Assembly: GCA_964512045.1 (NCBI GenBank)
Contig: CAZEJK010000306.1
Span: 1-5,973, forward strand
Origin: CAZEJK01 sp964512045
GTDB lineage: Bacteria; Acidobacteriota; Thermoanaerobaculia; Thermoanaerobaculales; Sulfomarinibacteraceae
Length of the DNA: 5,973 nucleotides
Reading direction: 5' to 3'
Shown here: one piece after another, positions 1-5,508 of the stretch
Layout of the letters: each line of letters starts with the position of its first letter
Position numbering within the stretch: position 1 is the first letter of the stretch
The notes under the pieces: model-generated
What the model was told of the DNA's origin: nothing
The model's input: the letters and a program-made list of their open reading frames with translations, nothing else
Database searches by the model: none
Program-made: the position numbers and the translations under genes

Positions 1-183
1 CGGGTTGTCGTCCGGGTCGAACGGTTGCCCGTCGGGAGCGAAGAACCTGTGCGCCAGAAAATCTCTTCCGGCCTTGCGTCGCTCGGGGATGTGGGCGCCG
101 GTGGCGATGATCACCGAGGCCAGTCGTTCGGCGGCGCCGCGCGGCGCCGAGGTCGTGCGGGGTTCGTTGCTCGCTGCACTCAT
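1..183 (-). CDS. 3-oxoacyl-[ACP] synthase III-like protein (FabH type), N-terminal 61 residues, cut by window edge
   Basis: Only the first 61 codons are in the window; the frame is open through base 1. After a Ser/Ala/Arg-rich leader of about 20 residues comes VIIATGAHIPER (residues 24-35), which resembles the first beta strand and turn of FabH-type condensing enzymes (the 'ITGTGxYxPER' start). It is followed by DFLAHRFFAPDGQPFD (41-56), like the insert in FabH homologues that read 'DDFLxHxFxDxxGxPxD'. By family knowledge such enzymes condense an acyl-CoA with malonyl-ACP to start fatty-acid or related chains in the cytoplasm. The Cys-His-Asn catalytic residues lie beyond the window, so activity cannot be judged. 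The ATG at 181-183 was chosen because the recognisable strand begins soon after it; no clear Shine-Dalgarno precedes it (CACTATTTGT is immediately upstream). The gene lies 185 bases downstream of the FHA/Fe-S fusion gene on the same strand. It could also be a paralogue such as a secondary-metabolite KASIII. Confidence 0.6.
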   Translation of the reverse strand, partial: MSAASNEPRTTSAPRGAAERLASVIIATGAHIPERRKAGRDFLAHRFFAPDGQPFDPDDNP

Positions 184-368
184 ACAAATAGTGTCGCAGG
201 AGAACCGGGCGGATTGGCGTCTGCTGACGAAATCGTGACATCAATCCGACGAGCCGGCCCGGAGTGCCATGGTCGGTAGAGTCGCGCGGAGAGTGCTCTC
301 ACTCCGATGCAGACGAGAGGTCGAGAAGCCTGCTCGTGCAGTGCCATGGGAGCAGCATGATGTCTGCG

Positions 369-3161
369 CTACGGCCGTCCGAGAACCAGCGCGGCGACGG
401 TGACGGTGTAGGCGATCGTGAGCCCATGGGCGCTCCACCAGGCGATCGGGCCGAGCTGGCCGTCCGGCGGTGCCGTGCGGCGGATGGTGCGGAGAGCGAA
501 CGTGGTGGCAGCCCATGCGGCGACGAGGACGAGGAGCTGAGCGACGGTCAGCAGCGGGAGCTGTGACGGCAGCCAGGCGGTCTCGGGCTGGGTGACGATG
601 TGGAGCTCGCGGAGCACCGAGACGTTGGCGAGCTGCGAGGCCATCAGCGCGCTCCAGCCGAGCACCATGACGGCAACGATGACTCTGGTGATGGTGGTCG
701 CGCGGGGCGTCGATCCTCGCGTGCCTCCCAGCAGGACCCAGTGGGCACCGATGCCAAACACGACCGTGGCGACGCACAGAGCGGTGAACAGCAACGGTTG
801 GTGCGTGCCCGCCTCCGCGACCGGCAGGAGCAGGAGCGCCGCCAGGACGGTCACGGTCAGAGAGAAGAGCGCGAGGTCTGTGGCGTTGGTGTCGACTGAC
901 CAGAGACCGCGCAGAGGCCAGCTCAGACGCAGGCGGGCCGAGCCGTGCGGGCAGGAACGGAGGCAGTCCAGACACAGCTTGCAGCGGTGCGACTCGCGGC
1001 CCTCCAGCGGATGGTGGTACACCGTGCAGCCCGGGACTGCGTCGTTGCCTCGGTAGCACTCGTGGCCGCTGCAGGTCGAGGCACACACACTGCGGCTGGC
1101 GCCCAGCTCGAGCGGTGCGGCCGGCGCCACGGTGACGGCGAGCCGGCCGAGCGGGCAGAGGTGTCGGCACCATACCTCGCGGCTGTACACGACGCCGCAG
1201 ACCATCGCTGCCACCAGCAGAGCCGAGAGGAGAACACCCGATCCGAACGGCCGCGTGGTCATCGCGAACATCCGCTCCGACCAGACGATCACGGCGAACC
1301 CCGCAACGGCGAGCCACGGTCCGTGCCGGCGCATCCACTCCGGCGGTGGGCGTCCGAGGCATTTCATGCGTTGCGCCCAGCGGCTGGAGGCCGACAGGGG
1401 GCAGATGGTGCACCAGAGCGGTCCGATGAGCAGGAACGAGGCGAACACCACCGGCTCCCACGTGGTCCAGATGCCGGCGTTGGCGATCTGCCCGATCGCC
1501 GTCGTTCCGGCGAGCAGGCAGAGCCCGATGACACCCAGAAAGCCAGCGGCCGTCGCCGCCTTCAGACCCGTGAGCCACCGGTCTCGAGTGAGGATCGCAA
1601 CGGGGGTCGAGCCGGTGACATCGAGACCACGGGGTGCATCGTCCTCGAGGCCGCTCAAGATGTGCTCCGCGCGGATCTCGGGGCCGTCTGCAACTCGCGC
1701 CGCGAGCTCGATGATCTCGCGCAGCTCGGAGACGTTCGCGCGGCGGTAACCCATGGCGAGAAGGGCGTGGCGTGCGGACTCACTGAGCGTCGAGCCTTCC
1801 CCGGAGCTCTGCTCGAGGAACTGCTCGGCCAGCGGCACGATGTCGCGTCGCCGGTCGGCCAGGGTCGGAAGGTGGATGACGTGCTCGAACTGCTCCAGAA
1901 GCGAGGCCTCGATCCTGGAGGCAGTGCCGTCGCCGTCGCTCGTCGCGCCGGCGGAGGCCACGATCCGGGTCGCTGGCAGCCGGCCGCTGGCGGCAGAGCT
2001 GTCGTCGCCGAGACTGCTGGCCAACGACAGCTGATCCGTGGTGTCGAGGAGGTCCACGTCCTCGAGCAGCAGCGTGCCGCCGCGCGCCAGGTCGATACCG
2101 CCGCCCTGGCGAGAACCCTCCGTGCCATCGTGTGTGGGACCGAGGATCAGCTCCGTCGCATGCTCTGGAGCGAGCTTCCCACAGCTCACCGCGATCAGGG
2201 GCCCTTGGGCGTACGCGGAGGTCTGGTGGATCTGATGGGCCGCCAGGGTGCGTCCGGTTCCGTTCTCGCCCACGAGCAGGACCGGTTGCCGGCTCCCGGC
2301 GGCGCGCTCCATGCGCTTGGTGACGGCTCGCATTCTCGCCGACACCGCCACCAGCTCGCTGGGCTCGTCGTCGCCTTGCACGAGCCTGGAGATCACCTCG
2401 GTGCCGCGCAGGAGATCGAGCACGTCGCAGGTGACCTCGCGGAACTGATGGGCCATCCCCCTGAGGAGCTTGCCGCGCAGCGAGGCCGACCGATCGAGTG
2501 CAGTGGCGAGCGCCGTGATCGGGTAGCGGAGGACGTGGACGGTCTCCAGCGCGATCGCGTCCACCGCGGAGGCCTGCTCCGACAGCACTGACTCCGCACC
2601 GAACGTGGCGCCCGGGCCGAGTCGGGCGAGGGGTCGCCGGTGCGTACCGTCGTCGTGCAGCGACAGCTCGACCTCTCCGGAGATGATGACGTACAGCCAC
2701 TGGGACCGTTCGCCCCGGCGCACGATGATCTCGTCGGCGGCGTAGACGACCTCGTCAGCGTCCTGACGGAGCTCGCCGATGGTCGACTTGCCGAGAAGAT
2801 CGGGGGTGTCGAGACGGCGCCGCTGGGGGCGGGATGCAGCGCGAGCGAGCACGAAGGAAAGCTGACCGAACACCAGCTCCGAGCCTGGAATCACCCCGAC
2901 CGAGCCACTGCCCGCGATGGCGTGCCCATCGACGAAGGTGCCGTTGGTCGATCCCAGATCCTCCACCGAGACCGAGTCGGCTGTGCAGCGGATCGTCGCG
3001 TGCCGTCGGGAGACGGTGGGGTGCGCCATGCGGATGTCGCATGCCGCCGAGGAGCCAACGGTGTGCTCGCCCTCTGTGAGCGACACGGTCCCGTTCTGAC
3101 CCTCGTGGCGGGCGATCAGCTGCCAGACAGGCTCTCGAGAGACCGACTCTGGTCGTTGCAT
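369..3161 (-). CDS. FHA - cyclic-nucleotide-binding-like - degenerate NtrC-type AAA+ - polytopic membrane 4Fe-4S (NapH/NosR/CcoG-like) fusion protein, 930 aa
   Basis: Domains in order. FHA at about 13-105: TVGSS, SRRH (51-54) and DLGSTNGTFVDG (68-79), a phosphothreonine-binding fold. Cyclic-nucleotide-binding-like beta-barrel at about 125-240: GEVELSL and FGAESVL (187-193), without the usual cassette arginine. NtrC-type AAA+ at about 265-505: Walker A GENGTGRT (298-305, Arg for the usual Lys), Walker B TLLLEDVD (363-370), LPTLADRRRDI (431-441) and NVSELREIIE (476-485). It has no GAFTGA loop and no C-terminal helix-turn-helix. A membrane part at about 530-927 has nine probable helices, WCTICPLS (583-590), WCRHLCPLG (664-672), cysteines 693/697/702/712 and a classical 4Fe-4S motif C727-x2-C730-x2-C733-x3-C737-P. 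Basic loops (RWAQRMK, RTIRR) place the N-terminal domains and Fe-S loop in the cytoplasm, as in NapH and NosR. In those families the module passes electrons at the quinone pool. Start: ATG 3161 is preferred, since the FHA fold begins just after it; an in-frame GTG at 3254 would add 31 unsupported residues. Function is inferred: redox-linked signalling or regulated electron transfer. Confidence 0.88.
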   Translation of the reverse strand: MQRPESVSREPVWQLIARHEGQNGTVSLTEGEHTVGSSAACDIRMAHPTVSRRHATIRCTADSVSVEDLGSTNGTFVDGHAIAGSGSVGVIPGSELVFGQLSFVLARAASRPQRRRLDTPDLLGKSTIGELRQDADEVVYAADEIIVRRGERSQWLYVIISGEVELSLHDDGTHRRPLARLGPGATFGAESVLSEQASAVDAIALETVHVLRYPITALATALDRSASLRGKLLRGMAHQFREVTCDVLDLLRGTEVISRLVQGDDEPSELVAVSARMRAVTKRMERAAGSRQPVLLVGENGTGRTLAAHQIHQTSAYAQGPLIAVSCGKLAPEHATELILGPTHDGTEGSRQGGGIDLARGGTLLLEDVDLLDTTDQLSLASSLGDDSSAASGRLPATRIVASAGATSDGDGTASRIEASLLEQFEHVIHLPTLADRRRDIVPLAEQFLEQSSGEGSTLSESARHALLAMGYRRANVSELREIIELAARVADGPEIRAEHILSGLEDDAPRGLDVTGSTPVAILTRDRWLTGLKAATAAGFLGVIGLCLLAGTTAIGQIANAGIWTTWEPVVFASFLLIGPLWCTICPLSASSRWAQRMKCLGRPPPEWMRRHGPWLAVAGFAVIVWSERMFAMTTRPFGSGVLLSALLVAAMVCGVVYSREVWCRHLCPLGRLAVTVAPAAPLELGASRSVCASTCSGHECYRGNDAVPGCTVYHHPLEGRESHRCKLCLDCLRSCPHGSARLRLSWPLRGLWSVDTNATDLALFSLTVTVLAALLLLPVAEAGTHQPLLFTALCVATVVFGIGAHWVLLGGTRGSTPRATTITRVIVAVMVLGWSALMASQLANVSVLRELHIVTQPETAWLPSQLPLLTVAQLLVLVAAWAATTFALRTIRRTAPPDGQLGPIAWWSAHGLTIAYTVTVAALVLGRP

Positions 3162-3195
3162 CTCGGTTGTGCGCTGCGTCCTTTCGTCTCCTGCG

Positions 3196-3204
3196 AGTGT
3201 AGCA
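3196..3204 (-). promoter_or_regulatory. possible extended -10 promoter of the FHA/Fe-S fusion gene
   Basis: On the minus strand the bases read TGCTACACT, matching the extended -10 form TGnTAnnnT. I see no good -35 hexamer 16-18 bases upstream, which an extended -10 can tolerate. Transcription would start near 3189, leaving a leader of about 28 bases before the ATG at 3161. The leader and the bases just before it contain AGGAGACGAAAGGA, but this lies about 17 or more bases from the ATG, too far for a standard Shine-Dalgarno. If real, this promoter favours the ATG at 3161 over the upstream GTG at 3254. Motif match only. Confidence 0.28.
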
Positions 3205-3309
3205 CCGTGACAAGGGTGAGACCGCAGCAGCCGCCGTGCTGAACGCTGAAGCACCGGGATCGAAGCGGTCAGTCGCAGGGCTTTGACACGACAGCACAGT
3301 GAATGCGCA

Positions 3310-3339
3310 ACGGCCGCCAGCCTCTTGGCTGGCGGCCGT
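3310..3339 (-). terminator. probable intrinsic terminator after the 614-aa secreted protein gene
   Basis: A perfect 13-bp inverted repeat: arms 3310-3322 and 3327-3339 (CGGCCGCCAGCC with GGCTGGCGGCCG, plus an outer A-T pair) around a 4-base loop. It begins 28 bases after the stop codon of the 614-residue gene and lies before the next gene, the expected place for its terminator. The minus-strand tail is only TTGCGCATT, a weak U-tract. The plus-strand tail TCTTCGTTGT is more T-rich, but no plus-strand gene needs it. The very stable GC-rich stem supports termination or 3'-end protection despite the poor tail. Confidence 0.65.
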
Positions 3340-3367
3340 CTTCGTTGTGCTGCGTGTCCGGGAGGCT

Positions 3368-5212
3368 TTACGGTTCCTCGGGCTCCTCTGGCTCGACCTC
3401 CTCGAGCATCGGCAGCTCCTCGTCGCCGGCGCTCTGCTCGGCTGCATACGTGGCGATCGCCTCGACGGTGGCCAGCGGGACCGCCATCTCGAACGCGACC
3501 CGGCTCGGCTCGAACCGCAGGCCGAACGGGATCCGGTGGACACCGGGAGCGAACGCCTCGGTCATGCCGCCGAGCTCGTCTCGGGCCTCGGGAGCGATCG
3601 CGGCAAAGCCCTCCATGAACCGGCCGATGTCGACAACGCCGAAGTACCCAGGGCCGGTGCGGATCGGCGCGAACGATGGGAGCCCGGGCTGGGTGGCAAC
3701 GCGGGCGACAGCCTGCTCGAGCTTCGCGATGGCGCTGCCTCCACCGGCCATCAGCATCACGTCCTCCATCTCGGCGGTGGCGATCACCATCTCGTCGCCG
3801 TAGATGCTGGTCAGCGCCGCTTCCACCTCCTCGGTGTCAGCTACGTCGGCCGACGGCATCGCCGCCATCAGATCGCCGATCTTCACGGTGGTGATCTCCG
3901 TGGAGACGTCGCCGATCCGTGGACCCTCCGAGACCGTGAGCAGGTCGGCGAGCTCCTCGTGTGCAGCGAGCGCGGCCTCGAACTGGTGGGCCATCTCCGA
4001 CATCAGGCCATGACACGTCTCGGGATCGGTGAGACCGCTCGCCTGGGTGAACGACAGCTTCCCGGCCGCGTCAAAGCCGTACGTCATCGCCATGTCCCCT
4101 CGGAAGCACTCCACCCACCGGTCGCTGGTGGCGGACATGACATCGGTGTAGACGGCCCAGAGCTCGCGCATCTTCTCCAGCTCTGGATCCGTTGTGTCGG
4201 CCGTCTCTCCTTCTGCAGGCGCCTCAGACGTGGCATCGGCTGCGGTGGCCTCCGATGCCATATCGAACATGCCGGTCATCAGGCCCATGTAGCTTTCCAC
4301 CAGGTCCTTGAGCCCGGCGCGGAGCTCGCCGGACAGGTTCAGCTGGCCCGCCATGAACATGCCGGCCGAGGAGGCGTCGACGAGACGGGCAAGCTCGGGA
4401 AGATCACCCTTCTGCGAGGCGACGAACTGGGCGATCCCGCTGCCTTCGGTCGGCACCATGCCGAGCGTGTAGCGCACGGCGCCGTCGTCCACGTTCAACG
4501 CCATCTGCAGGCTGCTCGTGTTGGCGACCAGAGCCTGCACGCCATCCATGTACAGATCCAGCATTCCCGAGACCGCGGAGGTGTCCAACCCGACATCCTC
4601 GCCGTCCTCGCCCTCGAGCTCGGTTCGCATCTTCTGCTGACCCGCCTGCAGTCCGGCCTGGAGCATCGGAGCGATCGGCTCAAGGAACACCTCCACCGAG
4701 ATCGTGTCCTCGGGAGCTCCTGCGTCCAGTGGGTTGATGGTCTGGACGAGGTCCGCGCTGCCGCCGACGATCAGATAGCCGTCCTTCTCGACGGCGTGGA
4801 GGATCGCGCCGTCCTCGCCGCCGAAGCTGTGCACGCCGTCCGCTTCTGTGTGCGGTCCGAACCGGGTGCTGAGCGCACTCATCGCTGCAGCCGCGTCGCT
4901 GACTGGTACCGCACCCACCAGACCCTTCTGCTGCAGCGCCATCCCTTCGACGGGCATGGTCACCACCAGCGGCCGAGCGAAGTCGAGGAACGAGGCGTCG
5001 GTGATGCCGAGCCCGCCGAGGGCCATGCCCACCATCGCCTCACGGTTGAGCGGTTGCCCGGCGGCCTGGGCCACGGCCTCGATATCGGCCAGCGCGGCAT
5101 CCAGGCTCTGGACGCGGACCACAGCCACCTGCTGGGCTTCTGCAGGGGCCGCTGCGCCGAGCGCCAGGCAGACAACAAGAAACATACCGCACAGAGCGGA
5201 AACGCGTCGCAT
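3368..5212 (-). CDS. exported acidic protein of unknown function, 614 aa, DUF3352-like character
   Basis: The N-terminus is a classical Sec signal peptide: MRR, a hydrophobic core at about 5-21, and a probable signal peptidase I site after AEA (residue 26). No lipobox fits, so it is likely periplasmic or secreted. The mature protein is acidic, with an Ala/Thr/Glu linker at about 320-345 and a C-terminal tail rich in Glu-Pro (597-614). A beta-strand stretch GYLIVGGSADLVQTI (145-159) is echoed by EMVIATAEMEDVMLMAGGG (474-492). The strand-helix start VVRVQSLDAALADIEAV (31-47) is echoed near 574-590 (FEMAVPLATVEAIATYA). This suggests two related halves, as in DUF3352-type exported proteins; the link is a pattern impression, not a proven homology. 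The mature part has only two cysteines (369 and 400), which could form a disulfide. I see no catalytic motif. The start is secured by AAGGAGG eight bases before ATG 5212; the frame stays open upstream to 5539, but that stretch overlaps the neighbouring gene and precedes the signal peptide. Confidence 0.88.
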   Translation of the reverse strand: MRRVSALCGMFLVVCLALGAAAPAEAQQVAVVRVQSLDAALADIEAVAQAAGQPLNREAMVGMALGGLGITDASFLDFARPLVVTMPVEGMALQQKGLVGAVPVSDAAAAMSALSTRFGPHTEADGVHSFGGEDGAILHAVEKDGYLIVGGSADLVQTINPLDAGAPEDTISVEVFLEPIAPMLQAGLQAGQQKMRTELEGEDGEDVGLDTSAVSGMLDLYMDGVQALVANTSSLQMALNVDDGAVRYTLGMVPTEGSGIAQFVASQKGDLPELARLVDASSAGMFMAGQLNLSGELRAGLKDLVESYMGLMTGMFDMASEATAADATSEAPAEGETADTTDPELEKMRELWAVYTDVMSATSDRWVECFRGDMAMTYGFDAAGKLSFTQASGLTDPETCHGLMSEMAHQFEAALAAHEELADLLTVSEGPRIGDVSTEITTVKIGDLMAAMPSADVADTEEVEAALTSIYGDEMVIATAEMEDVMLMAGGGSAIAKLEQAVARVATQPGLPSFAPIRTGPGYFGVVDIGRFMEGFAAIAPEARDELGGMTEAFAPGVHRIPFGLRFEPSRVAFEMAVPLATVEAIATYAAEQSAGDEELPMLEEVEPEEPEEP

Positions 5213-5220
5213 GATCAGCT

Positions 5221-5227
5221 CCTCCTT
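5221..5227 (-). promoter_or_regulatory. strong Shine-Dalgarno of the 614-aa exported protein gene
   Basis: The minus strand reads AAGGAGG, eight bases before ATG 5212. It is the clearest ribosome binding site in the window and decides the start. Upstream in-frame start codons, up to 5539, would put more than 100 residues in front of the signal peptide. Confidence 0.85.
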
Positions 5228-5235
5228 GTAGGTGC

Positions 5236-5264
5236 ATTGTGCCACAGAGGAGAGAACGGGCCAA
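5236..5264 (-). promoter_or_regulatory. possible sigma-70-type promoter of the 614-aa exported protein gene
   Basis: On the minus strand, TTGGCC (5259-5264, 4 of 6 matches to TTGACA), a 17-base spacer, and CACAAT (5236-5241, 4 of 6 to TATAAT). Transcription would start near 5229, right beside the Shine-Dalgarno at 5221-5227, giving a leader of only about 17 bases. The -35 element lies inside a hairpin (5257-5282), so the two readings compete. Motif match only. Confidence 0.3.
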
Positions 5265-5282
5265 CGCCCGGGTTGGTTCCCG
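5257..5282 (-). terminator. hairpin between dockerin gene and 614-aa gene, possible terminator
   Basis: CGGG + CCAAC (5257-5265) pairs with GTTGG (5272-5276) and CCCG (5279-5282) around the loop GCCCGG, giving nine pairs with a 2-base bulge. On the minus strand it is followed by TTCTCTCC, a moderately T-rich tail. It lies about 225 bases after the stop of the dockerin gene, far for that gene's own terminator, but it would keep read-through out of the next gene. An alternative fold CGGGC-CAAC-GCCCG uses the same bases. Confidence 0.3.
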
Positions 5283-5508
5283 GATGATGCAGGCGCGGTG
5301 GGACGGAGGGTGAGCCCGCGGCCGTCTTTGCCCGGCCCAGCATCGCTGCTGGACCTGTGGAGCGCTCGGGTCGACACGATGATCGGGGGTTCCGAGATCC
5401 GGGGCGGGCTGTCGGTATCCGGGCGAGGACCGGGGCCAGAGCCGGATCCGGGCCTGCTCCGGCGTAGCCGCGGTGGGCGGGTGGGGAAAGCGAAGCCGGG
5501 CGGTGCTC

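Larger units (their letters stand above)
5213..5508. other. intergenic region between the dockerin gene and the 614-aa gene
   Basis: These 296 bases carry no convincing gene. The 614-aa frame runs open through them, but without a plausible start or ribosome binding site. The end next to the 614-aa gene holds the Shine-Dalgarno, the promoter candidate and the 5257-5282 hairpin. In the middle, CCAGCA-TCGC-TGCTGG (5337-5352) can form a short 6-bp stem. Near the dockerin end, CCGGATCCGG (5442-5451) is a 10-base palindrome in GC-rich sequence. Neither has a U-tract, so I see no clear terminator close to the dockerin gene's stop. Confidence 0.6.

Noticed and set aside
225..238. Near-palindrome TGACGAAATCGTGA about 45 bases upstream of the FabH-like start, a possible operator
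   Set aside because: Only short perfect arms (ACGA/TCGT) and no match to a known operator consensus; such matches are common by chance.
287..306. Imperfect hairpin CGGAG(AG)TG-CTCT-CACTCCG in the 185-base gap after the fusion gene
   Set aside because: Seven pairs with a bulge and no U-tract on either strand; too weak to call a terminator.
241..1578. Minus-strand frame of 445 codons overlapping the membrane half of the fusion gene
   Set aside because: Same strand but another frame, Arg/Pro/His-rich with no hydrophobic helices; the real frame gives membrane helices and CxxCxxCxxxCP here.
945..2591. Long plus-strand reading frame of 548 codons antisense to the fusion gene
   Set aside because: It is the opposite-strand shadow of the FHA/AAA/Fe-S gene, Arg/Gly/Ala-rich without recognisable domains, as expected in GC-rich coding DNA; the minus strand has clear domain motifs across the same bases.
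369..3161. Classifying the fusion protein as an ordinary sigma-54-dependent transcription activator
   Set aside because: GAFTGA loop and helix-turn-helix are absent, and the C-terminal half is a membrane Fe-S domain.
3299..5287. Plus-strand reading frame of 662 codons antisense to the 614-aa exported protein gene
   Set aside because: No recognisable domain, rich in His/Arg/Leu/Gly from codon complementarity, and its start lies in the terminator region. The minus strand has a signal peptide and a strong Shine-Dalgarno.
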